DNA of 64,000 nt from Alkalihalobacterium elongatum (GTDB lineage: Bacteria > Bacillota > Bacilli > Bacillales > Bacillaceae_F): assembly GCF_019024285.1 (NCBI RefSeq), contig NZ_WMKZ01000003.1, positions 186,001-250,000 of the forward strand. The letters are read 5' to 3'. The notes under the pieces were generated by a model. It was not told where the DNA came from. It saw nothing but the letters and a program-made list of their open reading frames with translations, and searched no databases. Positions 8,369-16,454 of this stretch are shown in pieces (position 1 is the first letter of the stretch; each line of letters opens with the position of its first letter). A program made the position numbers and the translations under genes.

Positions 8369-9787
8369 ATGAATTGGTTTCAGGAAGTGCTAAAACGTAA
8401 AGATGATCTACTGTTAGATTTAACGAACTTATTAAAAATAGAAAGTACAAAGGATCTAGAAACAGCTTCACCTGCAGAACCGATGGGTAAGAATATAGCA
8501 AAAGCTTTAGATTATATGCTAACCCTTTCTGATCAGCAAGGGTTCTACACAAAAAATCATGAGGGATTTTATGGCTTTGCCGAATTTGGTACTTCAAATA
8601 GCGAGCATATAGCTGTGCTTTGTCATATTGATGTCGTTCCTGCCACTGGTCAATGGACTTCTCCACCATTTGAACCGACTATCCGCGAAGGAAAGCTATA
8701 TGCCAGAGGTGCGATTGATGACAAAGGTCCGACCATGGCTGCGTTTTATGCAGTAAAGGTATTAAATGAGCTTCAATTACCCTTAAAGCGCAATGTTCGC
8801 ATTATTTTTGGGACTGATGAAGAAAGTGGCATGAGTTGTATGAAGAAGTACCGGGAAGTTGAAGAGCGCCCTATCGCAGGCTTCGCACCAGACGCTACCT
8901 TCCCTATTATTAACGCTGAAAAAGGTCAAATTCATGTGAAGTGTGTCATGAATTACCGAAGCGAACCTGATCATTCTAGCTCAAGTCCTTTTACACTCTT
9001 TTCCTTTACATCAGGAACAAGAGCAAACATGGTTCCTGAAACAGCGACAGCTACAATTTGTGGTGATGTTACTACAATTGCAGAAAAATTTACATCCTTC
9101 TTAGAAAGTTATGATTTAAATGGCGAAAGCACGACCGATCATGATAAGCTCAGACTAGAGTTAAAAGGTGTTTCTGCTCATAGTATGGAGCCATTTAAAG
9201 GAATTAACGCTGCAGTTTACTTAGCCCATTTTCTTTCGACGTTCGAGTTTGATCAAAATGGAAAGGAATATCTATCGTTTATTAGTGATACATTTTATGA
9301 GGATCATTACGGAAAAGTCCTCGGTATTGCTCATACAGACGAAATAACGGGACCGTTAACCGTAAATCCTGCGATATTTCATTATGAACCAGGAGCTGAA
9401 GGTACCGTACAATTGAATATTAGATACCCTGTTACAGGTCATTTTGAAACGATTGAACGTGAAATAAAAAACACGCTTGATACATCTCTTTTTACAATTA
9501 GTGAAATTCGGAACAAAAATCCTCATCATGTGGATAAAGACACCGCTATGATCCGCTCTCTCCAACAAGCGTATCAGGAAGAAACAGGTGAGGAGCCAAC
9601 ACTACTATCAAGTGGTGGAAATACGTATGCGAGCTTACTGCCGAATTGTGTAGCCTACGGAGCAGTCTTCCCAGGAAAAGTTATGACTGCACATCAAAAG
9701 GACGAGTATATTGAAGTTGAAGATCTATTAAGAGCTACAGCGATTTATGCTAAAGCGATATACTACTTAGCTAATATGGAATCGTAA
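8369..9787 (+). CDS. pepV: Dipeptidase PepV (M20 zinc metallopeptidase)
   Basis: A 472-residue M20 peptidase that cleaves dipeptides in the cytosol. Zinc-site residues are visible: His86 and Asp88 in CHIDVVPATG, Asp118 in GAIDDKGPT, and the Glu151-Glu152 pair in FGTDEESG. The C-terminal ligand lies in FPGKVMTAHQKDE. The lid domain is interrupted by VSAHSMEPFKG, as in PepV. The start is taken as ATG 8369 rather than GTG 8360 because the Shine-Dalgarno TTGGAG overlaps the GTG. It is a single-gene unit with its own terminator. The closest B. subtilis counterpart is YtjP. Confidence 0.9.
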   Translation: MNWFQEVLKRKDDLLLDLTNLLKIESTKDLETASPAEPMGKNIAKALDYMLTLSDQQGFYTKNHEGFYGFAEFGTSNSEHIAVLCHIDVVPATGQWTSPPFEPTIREGKLYARGAIDDKGPTMAAFYAVKVLNELQLPLKRNVRIIFGTDEESGMSCMKKYREVEERPIAGFAPDATFPIINAEKGQIHVKCVMNYRSEPDHSSSSPFTLFSFTSGTRANMVPETATATICGDVTTIAEKFTSFLESYDLNGESTTDHDKLRLELKGVSAHSMEPFKGINAAVYLAHFLSTFEFDQNGKEYLSFISDTFYEDHYGKVLGIAHTDEITGPLTVNPAIFHYEPGAEGTVQLNIRYPVTGHFETIEREIKNTLDTSLFTISEIRNKNPHHVDKDTAMIRSLQQAYQEETGEEPTLLSSGGNTYASLLPNCVAYGAVFPGKVMTAHQKDEYIEVEDLLRATAIYAKAIYYLANMES

Positions 9788-9818
9788 TAAATTTATCGAA
9801 CAGAACAAATCCATTACT

Positions 9819-9854
9819 AAAGGGACGCCCCATACATGACTGGGACGTCTCTTT
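9819..9854 (+). terminator. Intrinsic terminator of pepV
   Basis: AAAGGGACGCCCC (9819-9831) pairs with GGGACGTCTCTTT (9842-9854) with two G-T wobbles; T-rich sequence follows. Confidence 0.75.
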
Positions 9855-9909
9855 CATATTATTTATAATTAGGAAAAAGCTTCCTATTAACATTCGTGAA
9901 AAGGAGGAA

Positions 9910-10638
9910 ATGCTATTGACACTAATTTTAAATTGGCTCGCTTATCTATTTATGGTGTTAGTAAATGCACTTGCAAATATTATTCCAATTGGAGGAAAGA
10001 CAACTGGGGAAATATCAGCTAGATTAGAAGTTTTATTTACTCCTGCAGGCTATGTATTTTCAATTTGGGGCTTAATTTACATGCTACTAGGGATTTGGCT
10101 CGTCAGGCAAATATCTAAAAGGCGAAGAAAGCTTCCACTTTATAGAGAAACCAGCCCACTTTTTATTTTAAGTTGTCTATTAAATGTTACATGGATTTTC
10201 CTCTGGCATTATCAATTATTTATTTGGACTGTCCTTGTAATGATTAGTTTACTCATTATGCTTATCCTACTTTATCGAAAAGTTAAAGATAATCAGCCAG
10301 CTAAGATTGACCAAGCACCATTCTCCATTTATCTCGGTTGGATAAGTGTGGCCACGATTGCAAACATCAGTTATGTATTGGTGGAATACAACTGGGACGG
10401 AATTGGCTTATCACCGATCACTTGGACGATCATCATGCTCATTGTTGCAACACTATTAGCTATACATTTTCGAATTAATGAGAATGATCGACTTTTCTCA
10501 CTTGTATTTGTGTGGGCAATCATCGGTATCGGAGTACAAAACCAAGTAAGCTACCCAAGCTTATCGAAATTCGCTTACATGCTTGCAGCTATTATTTTTA
10601 TCGTTACACTCCTCCCAATAAAGCAAAAAGGTAAATAG
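9910..10638 (+). CDS. Tryptophan-rich integral membrane protein (TspO/MBR-related)
   Basis: A 242-residue, very hydrophobic protein with about seven predicted membrane segments. The N-terminal portion reads LANIIPIGGKTTGEISAR followed by LFTPAGYVFSIWGLIY; this resembles the TspO/MBR-like TPAGYVFxIWG signature seen in proteins annotated as tryptophan-rich sensory proteins. The function is unknown; ligand transport or sensing is possible. Two starts compete: ATG 9910 is only 2 nt after AAGGAGG (9901-9907), while TTG 9916 sits 8 nt after it and may be the real start. It is preceded by the pepV terminator and followed by a 185-nt gap with hairpins. Confidence 0.75.
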   Translation: MLLTLILNWLAYLFMVLVNALANIIPIGGKTTGEISARLEVLFTPAGYVFSIWGLIYMLLGIWLVRQISKRRRKLPLYRETSPLFILSCLLNVTWIFLWHYQLFIWTVLVMISLLIMLILLYRKVKDNQPAKIDQAPFSIYLGWISVATIANISYVLVEYNWDGIGLSPITWTIIMLIVATLLAIHFRINENDRLFSLVFVWAIIGIGVQNQVSYPSLSKFAYMLAAIIFIVTLLPIKQKGK

Positions 10639-10710
10639 ATGAAATGTAAATACCTAATCACTACCTCTATTTTTTGTTGGCAAATGGCGTCCCTTACCAA
10701 TAAATTATTA

Positions 10711-10786
10711 GATTAGGCATTTTAGGATATTCTAATCGTAAAGTTGGATGGAGCTGTAGTTAAGTTAAATTACAGGTCCCGTCCAA
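10711..10786 (+). other. Two tandem inverted repeats in a membrane-gene leader
   Basis: GATTAG (10711-10716) pairs with CTAATC (10732-10737). A larger imperfect hairpin joins TTGGATGGAGCTGTA (10744-10758) with TACAGGTCCCGTCCAA (10771-10786). Neither has a T-tract, so they are not plain terminators. Both lie in the leader of the next membrane gene and could be regulatory or incidental. Confidence 0.35.
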
Positions 10787-10823
10787 TATATCCCATTAAT
10801 AGTGTGGTTAGGTGGTTCTTTAA

Positions 10824-11681
10824 ATGAAAAATAGAATATTTTACTTAAGCTTAAACTTATTTTCATTATTACTATTAATTTTCACATTTCGCAAAACAGA
10901 AAAAGCAAAACGAAACTATTTTATACCACTTTATTTAGCTTTTACTGGGCTTAATTATTTTTTTGAATTTATCATCCTAATTATCGGGAAGAGTTATGAG
11001 TATGATCCGAAAATAATGAAACAGCAATATTTCGATAATATATTGGGCTCAACCGTTTCACAGCTGTTTGTCGTCCCCACGACAAGCATGTTTATGAACA
11101 TGTTAAAGTTAAAAGCAAGGTGGTCGATCTTTTTTTCGTTACTACTGTCAGGTATTGAAAGACTTTTTGTTAAGCAAAACGTTTTTAAGCAGTATTGGTG
11201 GAAAACTCCATATACAACAGTCGGTTTACAGTTTTTTTATGGTTTAGCGAAATTTTGGATGATACAAGTTATAGAAAAAAGAAATAAATGGTTTGAGTTA
11301 TTGACGATTTATTTTTCAATTTTCGTTTGCTATTCCACGATGAATTTTTTACATGTCTCACTTTTTAAAACGTGTCTTTTTACTATTCGTCTATATAAAA
11401 ATCCATACCGCAGCCATGTAGCGATTTCAACTTTATACAGTGCTTTTAGCTCAATAATATTCGTTATTGCAATATTAAAAAATATGAAATATAGGATAAC
11501 CACCGCTGTCTGTTCTTTCTTGATGTTGGAAACTTTGCTAATAAAATCAAAAATAATAAAGATTTTTTCTTATCGAGCATTTTATACTGCTTCCCTTATT
11601 ACAAAGCTTGCAAGTCTTGCAGTTGGTGTGTACATCCAGCGGTTGTTAAACAAACCAAAGGTATCAGATATTCTAGAATGA
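10824..11681 (+). CDS. Hypothetical polytopic membrane protein
   Basis: A 285-residue protein that I do not recognise. It is basic and hydrophobic, with about seven membrane segments: near residues 5-22, 33-55, 75-95, 105-122, 155-185, 200-222 and 265-282. A conserved-looking loop reads VVPTTSMFMNMLKLKARWS, and there is a run of aromatic residues (QYWWKTPYTTVGLQFFYG). No catalytic motif is seen. The start follows TAGGTGG at a normal distance. It is transcribed alone, with a strong hairpin 21 nt after the stop. The frame is long, uninterrupted and has normal Bacillus codon use, so it is a real gene without an assignable function. Confidence 0.7.
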   Translation: MKNRIFYLSLNLFSLLLLIFTFRKTEKAKRNYFIPLYLAFTGLNYFFEFIILIIGKSYEYDPKIMKQQYFDNILGSTVSQLFVVPTTSMFMNMLKLKARWSIFFSLLLSGIERLFVKQNVFKQYWWKTPYTTVGLQFFYGLAKFWMIQVIEKRNKWFELLTIYFSIFVCYSTMNFLHVSLFKTCLFTIRLYKNPYRSHVAISTLYSAFSSIIFVIAILKNMKYRITTAVCSFLMLETLLIKSKIIKIFSYRAFYTASLITKLASLAVGVYIQRLLNKPKVSDILE

Positions 11682-11701
11682 TTATTGTTAAGTTTTCTTT
11701 T

Positions 11702-11737
11702 ATGAAGGCGATACTTTTTCTATGTAATCGCCTTCAT
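11702..11737 (+). terminator. Intrinsic terminator
   Basis: Perfect 11-bp stem ATGAAGGCGAT (11702-11712) with ATCGCCTTCAT (11727-11737), followed by TATTTTTATA. Confidence 0.85.
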
Positions 11738-11758
11738 TATTTTTATATAATTTTTTAA

Positions 11759-11786
11759 TTGACACTTACAAAAACTATGCCATAAT
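11759..11786 (+). promoter_or_regulatory. SigA promoter of the OFA transporter leader
   Basis: Consensus -35 TTGACA (11759-11764), 16-nt spacer and -10 CATAAT (11781-11786). The predicted transcript start is near 11793, about 295 nt before the transporter start codon, giving an unusually long leader. Confidence 0.7.
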
Positions 11787-11792
11787 AGGAAA

Positions 11793-12088
11793 GGCAGCAT
11801 AAAAATAATACATTCAGGAGAGTTGTTGCCTTTGCCATCACAAGGGTAAGAGAAATCAACAAGAATGGTTTTTATTAATTCCGAATATGGTTCACAACCC
11901 AACAATCTAAAATTAACATCTAATTAAAATGGAAACTTTTTGTAAACACATAATGTGAGTACTAAGGAGGCCAGCGTTGTTTGATTTTTATGTCAATCAC
12001 GTTGGTCTTTTTTTGATGTTGAAAGGCCTTTCAATTAATCTAGTTAGTTTGAAACTATACATATTAGAAAATCAAGGAGGTTTTACTT
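11793..12088 (+). promoter_or_regulatory. Structured leader RNA with attenuator (candidate riboswitch)
   Basis: The predicted 5' leader of the OFA transporter mRNA. It contains a compact hairpin: TTGTTG (11823-11828) pairs with CAACAA (11857-11862), and directly inside it CCTTTG (11829-11834) pairs with CAAGGG (11841-11846) around a 6-nt loop. A 10-nt purine-rich bulge (TAAGAGAAAT) lies on the 3' side only. Further downstream is a full intrinsic terminator (11969-12014) ahead of the gene. I could not match it to any riboswitch or T-box consensus I know. The promoter, structured region, terminator and gene order is typical of attenuation; the signal is unknown. Confidence 0.45.
11969..12014 (+). 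terminator. Intrinsic terminator inside the leader (attenuator)
   Basis: GGCCAGCG (11969-11976) pairs with CGTTGGTC (12000-12007) with two wobbles; TGATT (11982-11986) pairs with AATCA (11995-11999) above a short bulge; seven T residues follow at 12008-12014. It lies 75 nt before the transporter start and no gene ends just before it, so it must act on the leader transcript. Confidence 0.75.
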
Positions 12089-12096
12089 TTGAATAG
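11977..12096 (+). CDS. Possible 39-residue leader peptide overlapping the transporter start
   Basis: A TTG-started frame preceded by AAGGAGG at 11964-11970 with a 6-nt spacer. It runs through the attenuator hairpin and stops with TAG at 12094-12096, overlapping the transporter start codon (TTG 12089) by 8 nt. The peptide begins MFDFYVNHVGLFLML and is hydrophobic. Ribosomes on this frame would occupy the terminator stem and could couple translation to the transporter. The strong Shine-Dalgarno and the exact overlap support a real leader ORF. Against it, the sequence is short, and the same purine run could instead belong to an antiterminator. Confidence 0.4.
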   Translation: MFDFYVNHVGLFLMLKGLSINLVSLKLYILENQGGFTFE

Positions 12097-13291
12097 ATGG
12101 TTCGTCGTCCTTGGCGCTGTTATTATTCAAATTAATTTAGGAGCAGTGTATGCGTGGAGCTTGTTTAATCAGCCATTGATTGATAAATTTGGCTGGGCTA
12201 GAGAAGATGTTGTCGTTACGTTCTCCATTACAATTGCTACCTTTGCCCTAACGACCATTTTTGCTGGTAGGCTGCAAGATAAAATAGGACCGAGATGGGT
12301 TGCTACGATTGGGGGACTTTTACTAGGCTTAGGACTCATCCTATCTAGTCAAGCGACAACACTTATGCAACTCTACTTATACTACGGTGTTATTGGCGGA
12401 ATTGGCATTGGTATGACTTATGTTTGTCCTTTATCAGCATGCGTAAAGTGGTTTCCAGAAAAAAGAGGATTTATAAGTGGGGTCGCAGTAGCTGGATTTG
12501 GATTAGGTGGCTTAATTTATAAGCCCGTAATCGGATACTTAATCGAACTCACGGGTGTATCTTCTTCGTTTTTATATCTAGGATTGATCTATTTATTCTT
12601 TGTTGTAGCGGGAGCACAATTGTTGAAAAATCCACCAGCAGTTGATCAAACGGCACCTGAAAGTGCAGTTTTACTAAATACGCACACCCAATTTACACCT
12701 AAGCAAATGTTGACAACTTATCAGTTTTATTTATTATGGATTATGTTTTTATTTGGTAGTATGGCTGGTTTAATGGTCATTAGTTTTGCAGTAGATATCG
12801 GCATTGAAGTAGCAAAGCTCGACCTTGAAAAAGCGGCTAATGCCGTAATGGTTATTGCACTTTTTAACGCAGCAGGACGAATTTTGTTAGGAAACCTTTC
12901 CGATCGTCTTGGGCGAATGAGCACATTAATGCTTATCTACGGATTAACGGCTATTATCATGCTTTACATGAGCTTTTGGGAGATGAATTACTGGTCGTTT
13001 CTAGTTTCTGTTTCGTTAATTGGTTTTTGTTTCGGCGGGTTCTTGGCGCTATTTCCTTCAGTTACTGCTGACTTCTATGGAACTACAAATATTGGTAGTA
13101 ACTACGGATTTATGTATCAAGCCTATGGTCTTTCCGCTTTTGCGGGACCATTCATCATTAAAGCTCTTCCGTTTTCACAAGCTTTCCTCCTTGCAGGTCT
13201 TATCTGTGTTATCGCAATGATTATGGCCAAGCTTGTTAAAATGCCAAAACCTATCACACCAAAGAAGTACATCGGGAAAGAAGCTGCATAA
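12089..13291 (+). CDS. OFA-family MFS transporter (oxalate/formate antiporter-like)
   Basis: A 400-residue, 12-TM major facilitator in the inner membrane. The N-terminus (GAVIIQINLGAVYAWSLFNQ) and the loop FAGRLQDKIGPRWVATIGG between TM2 and TM3 are hallmarks of the oxalate:formate antiporter family; a second copy of the loop motif is NLSDRLGRMST. The Bacillus members transport small carboxylates such as lactate, pyruvate or formate, so the substrate is inferred only at class level. The start is TTG 12089, with AAGGAGG at 12074-12080. Expression is probably controlled by the upstream attenuator and possible leader ORF. Confidence 0.88.
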   Translation: MNRWFVVLGAVIIQINLGAVYAWSLFNQPLIDKFGWAREDVVVTFSITIATFALTTIFAGRLQDKIGPRWVATIGGLLLGLGLILSSQATTLMQLYLYYGVIGGIGIGMTYVCPLSACVKWFPEKRGFISGVAVAGFGLGGLIYKPVIGYLIELTGVSSSFLYLGLIYLFFVVAGAQLLKNPPAVDQTAPESAVLLNTHTQFTPKQMLTTYQFYLLWIMFLFGSMAGLMVISFAVDIGIEVAKLDLEKAANAVMVIALFNAAGRILLGNLSDRLGRMSTLMLIYGLTAIIMLYMSFWEMNYWSFLVSVSLIGFCFGGFLALFPSVTADFYGTTNIGSNYGFMYQAYGLSAFAGPFIIKALPFSQAFLLAGLICVIAMIMAKLVKMPKPITPKKYIGKEAA

Positions 13292-13299
13292 TATATAGC

Positions 13300-13337
13300 A
13301 ACAAACCTCATTTTTCATTGTAGAAATGAGGTTTGTT
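13300..13337. terminator. Bidirectional intrinsic terminator
   Basis: Perfect 14-bp stem AACAAACCTCATTT (13300-13313) with AAATGAGGTTTGTT (13324-13337), with T-runs in both directions; it separates two convergent genes. Confidence 0.88.
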
Positions 13338-13340
13338 TAA

Positions 13341-13808
13341 CTATAGATTTCTACCAATAAAATGAGCGGGCACTGGTGCTAGATGAAGCTGTCTTGCCCA
13401 TACAGAAAGTTGACCAATATGATGGATTTCATGTGCAATGACATGGTGTAATATGGCATCTCTAGTATACGGCTCGTTTTCCCACGCAACCAATATCTTT
13501 TCATTGTTTAATTCCTCTTTTTTTGTTCTGAAAAAATCAACTATTTCACCCCGAATTTCATCTGACAGTGACTTAACTTTTTCAAGCGTATTATAATCAT
13601 GGAACTCAAAGACTATATCTTCTTTTACCTGCATTCCACGAATCCAGCTATATTCAACCTCGATAATATGAAAAAGGGTTTGCAAGAAACTACCTACGCC
13701 GCCGTCACGTTTTTTTATCAACTCTTCAGGTGAAAGTTGTTTACACCACTCAAACCATTCATCTCTTACCTGCCAGTTATACTGAAAGAATTTTATTATG
13801 ATAATCAC
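13341..13808 (-). CDS. DinB-family protein
   Basis: A four-helix DinB/YfiT-type protein, about 155 residues from the proposed GTG start. The metal-site histidines are in place: one in FLQTLFHIIEVEY and the HxxxH pair in HHVIAHEIHHIGQL, with the WARQLHL tail typical of the family. Members include bacillithiol-dependent S-transferases and DNA-damage-induced proteins, so a detoxification role is possible. The open frame extends to 13856, but family homology begins at KFFQYNWQVRDEW. Start 13808 (GTG) is therefore favoured, although its ribosome site is weak. It is the only gene in its unit. Confidence 0.8.
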   Translation of the reverse strand: MIIIIKFFQYNWQVRDEWFEWCKQLSPEELIKKRDGGVGSFLQTLFHIIEVEYSWIRGMQVKEDIVFEFHDYNTLEKVKSLSDEIRGEIVDFFRTKKEELNNEKILVAWENEPYTRDAILHHVIAHEIHHIGQLSVWARQLHLAPVPAHFIGRNL

Positions 13809-13879
13809 ACTCTTTCTAATAGTATCTTCCTGTATAACATAACAAAGCACTAACACTATATCAATGAAAATGACATCGG

Positions 13880-15298
13880 TTAGGATTCCTTTTCTACTTC
13901 GGTGGTTTTCTTAAATAGCTTTTGTTTGTGACGTTTGTGACCATTAGATATATAGTTTCTTAAGTTCCAAATCGAAGTGAACATAAATACTGTCCCAAAA
14001 CTTCCTAACACAAGCAAATGGCTTACAATATCTTTAAAGCCTAATTCTCGTACTAGAATATCTTGATAAGCTGTTAACGCCCATGCGTGTGGCGTAATAA
14101 AGGCAATTTGTTGCATTAAGTCTGGCATGACAAATAAGGGAACCATTGTTCCGCCGAGTGCTGCCATTGTTAATATGACCATGACTGACCAGCCAGTAAT
14201 TTGTGATTCCGTTTGAACGAGTGAAGCAATTAACATCCCTAGAGTAGAACTAACCCAAACTAAAGCTAAGCTAATGAAAACTAGAGCGATCAATGAGGTT
14301 CCTAACGACATCCCAAAGACGAAATGACCAAAGCTAAAGAGAATAATGACCTGGGTGAGACCGATTAAGTAAAATGGTATCCATTTTCCAAATAGTAAAC
14401 TCCAGCCGTTAACAGGCGCGCATAGTATTCTTTGCATGGTCCCCGCTTTTTTCTCGTTTAAAAATGATCTACCTGCAAACGTAACGATAAAAAAAGCAAA
14501 CATGACAGTGTAACCTGGAACATTTTGCTGGAAAGGGTCTGGTTGAGTGGAGCGTTTATTTGAACCTGTTAAAGAGTCAATCGTTAAATTTGGATTTTGA
14601 AAAGCTGCTTGAGCCTCTATTTTTAGGTCATTCTTGACACCATCTAGTAAAAACGACTCTTTTTTAAACTCGCTGACAAATCGTTGACTTTCAAGTGGAT
14701 CTAGAGGGAATAGGTCAACATTCAGGTTATTTAAAAGTTGCACATATTCTTGTTCATATTTCATCTCAACTTTTGTTAGTTCTTCATTCATTTTCTCGTT
14801 AATGATTTCTACCTGATTATCAACCATTCTGTTAATTGTAAACTGCATCGAAAAAGACTGCGTGACACCTTCAATCGCTTTTTCTAAAACAGAGGTTGAA
14901 CTTCTTTGAGCAGCATCTTGAAAACTGGTTATAGAAATTTGCTCCTGATTATTCAAGGCTTGACTAAAATGACTTGGAATAATAATAGAAAACGGATATT
15001 TCCCATCAAGAATAAGGGATTGGACTTGTTCTTCCGTTAATTTTTTATCTTCTAACACCGTGATAATTGAAACTCCATCGACCTCATTTAGCGTCTCTAT
15101 AAAGCTTTCAGCCTCTCTACTTGAGTCCTGATTTACAACTAGAACTTCAATATCTTTTCCACTTAGGTTATACATTGGCATTAATGCAAAACTCATCACA
15201 CTAATGAACATAATTGGAAGTAAAAATAATACAACAACAGCCCCACGATCTTGAAACAGTATTTTAAGATCTTTTTTCGTAATCGCTAAAAATGACAT
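13880..15298 (-). CDS. ABC-2 type transporter permease
   Basis: A 472-residue membrane subunit of an exporter. One TM helix lies near residues 20-40, then a large extracytoplasmic domain (about 45-275), then five to six helices (about 280-450). The order and the NGWSLLFGKWIPFYLIG and MVPLFVMPDLMQ segments match ABC-2 permeases of the YhaP/linearmycin-resistance type. It is encoded 14 nt after the ATPase gene on the same strand, so the two form one exporter, probably as a homodimer because a second permease gene is absent. Linearmycin systems usually have two permeases. Substrate is unknown; drug, lipid or peptide export is likely. The C-terminal tail is strongly basic. Confidence 0.88.
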   Translation of the reverse strand: MSFLAITKKDLKILFQDRGAVVVLFLLPIMFISVMSFALMPMYNLSGKDIEVLVVNQDSSREAESFIETLNEVDGVSIITVLEDKKLTEEQVQSLILDGKYPFSIIIPSHFSQALNNQEQISITSFQDAAQRSSTSVLEKAIEGVTQSFSMQFTINRMVDNQVEIINEKMNEELTKVEMKYEQEYVQLLNNLNVDLFPLDPLESQRFVSEFKKESFLLDGVKNDLKIEAQAAFQNPNLTIDSLTGSNKRSTQPDPFQQNVPGYTVMFAFFIVTFAGRSFLNEKKAGTMQRILCAPVNGWSLLFGKWIPFYLIGLTQVIILFSFGHFVFGMSLGTSLIALVFISLALVWVSSTLGMLIASLVQTESQITGWSVMVILTMAALGGTMVPLFVMPDLMQQIAFITPHAWALTAYQDILVRELGFKDIVSHLLVLGSFGTVFMFTSIWNLRNYISNGHKRHKQKLFKKTTEVEKES

Positions 15299-15312
15299 GC
15301 TACTCCTCCAAA

Positions 15313-16254
15313 TTATTCTCTTAATGCTTTTCCAGTTAACCGTAAGAAGACTGTTTCTAAATTAGGCGGCATAATAACTAAATTCTCAATCAATATTTTT
15401 TTAGTTTGAAGCTTGTTCATTAATGTTCCGATCGCCTCTTGGATATCCATTGTGACGACAATACTAATCTTTAACCCACTATTTTCAACCTCTTTTACAA
15501 ATGGTAAATGACTTATTTCAAGAAGAGCTTGTTCTAGTTGTTCATGAGCACGTAGTTGAAATTCAATGATACCAGCAGCTACACTATCGACTAAGTTTGA
15601 AACGCTATCAAGCATCAGTAGTTTACCATGATCAATAATCGCAACTCGGTCACATAGCGATGTCGCTTCTTCCATATAATGCGTTGTATAAATGACCGTT
15701 TTTCCTTCTCTTTTTAACAGATCGATTAACTTGTATATTTTGATACGAGACTGTGGGTCGATTCCTACAGTTGGCTCGTCCATTAAAACGACTTTAGGGT
15801 TATGTAAAAGTGCTGCCGCGATATTGATTCGCCTCTTCATTCCACCTGAATATTGGGACAATGGTTCTCTCGCCCGGTCGCTAAGGCCTGTTATTTTTAG
15901 CAGAGAGGTAACTCGTTTTTTTAACTCTTTTCGTTTCATTCCATATAAAGAGCCAAAAAAGTATAGGTTATCAAAACCATTCATTTCACTATATAAAGCT
16001 ATTTCTTGTGGCACGACACCTACGGAAGACTTTACTTTTTTCATATTTTTCGTCAATTCCATTTGATTAAACCAAACGACCCCATTTGTAGGTTGGAGTT
16101 GTGCACTAAGCATGAGAAGCGTCGTCGTTTTCCCAGCGCCGTTTGGCCCTAGGATTCCGAATACCTCACCTTGCTTTATACTTAAGCTGATCCCACCCAC
16201 TGCTTTTCTGTCGGCGTATTCCTTTTCAACGTTTTCTAATTCAATGATGTTCAT
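15313..16254 (-). CDS. ABC transporter ATP-binding protein
   Basis: A 313-residue ATPase that energises the adjacent ABC-2 permease. It has Walker A GPNGAGKT (36-43), a Q-loop at Gln83 (VPQEIALY), signature YSGGMKRR (135-142, the GM variant common in antibiotic exporters), Walker B VVLMDEP (155-161) and H-loop TTHYMEEA. The extra 80 residues after the nucleotide domain are a regulatory tail as in DrrA/LnrL-type ATPases. RBS is AAGGAG immediately upstream. It is the first gene of a two-gene operon. Confidence 0.92.
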   Translation of the reverse strand: MNIIELENVEKEYADRKAVGGISLSIKQGEVFGILGPNGAGKTTTLLMLSAQLQPTNGVVWFNQMELTKNMKKVKSSVGVVPQEIALYSEMNGFDNLYFFGSLYGMKRKELKKRVTSLLKITGLSDRAREPLSQYSGGMKRRINIAAALLHNPKVVLMDEPTVGIDPQSRIKIYKLIDLLKREGKTVIYTTHYMEEATSLCDRVAIIDHGKLLMLDSVSNLVDSVAAGIIEFQLRAHEQLEQALLEISHLPFVKEVENSGLKISIVVTMDIQEAIGTLMNKLQTKKILIENLVIMPPNLETVFLRLTGKALRE

Positions 16255-16383
16255 AAAAACTCCTTACACCGTTTTTTAGCTATTTTTACCATGAATAATC
16301 GAGGCCATACAGCACACTCCAACAAAAAAATTTTTGGAGAGGTTTGGAAAAAAGACTTTTGGGAGTTTGAACGAAAATAAAAA

Positions 16384-16409
16384 ACTTGCTTTATAAAATG
16401 TAAGCAAGT
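16384..16409 (-). terminator. Terminator of the SDR gene
   Basis: ACTTGCTT (16384-16391) pairs with AAGCAAGT (16402-16409). On the minus strand it is followed by TTTTTTATTTT, and it lies 45 nt after the SDR stop. Confidence 0.75.
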
Positions 16410-16454
16410 GTAAGGGCTTATACAACGTAAGTACCATTTTTCAATAAAAGTCAC

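Noticed and set aside
11811-11862. Partial resemblance of GGAGAG...AAGGG to a glycine riboswitch
   Set aside because: The conserved core and the tandem-aptamer layout are absent; kept only as an unassigned structured leader.
16251-16454. 67-codon minus-strand frame between the SDR and ABC genes
   Set aside because: Contains the SDR terminator hairpin and lacks a ribosome site and recognisable protein features.
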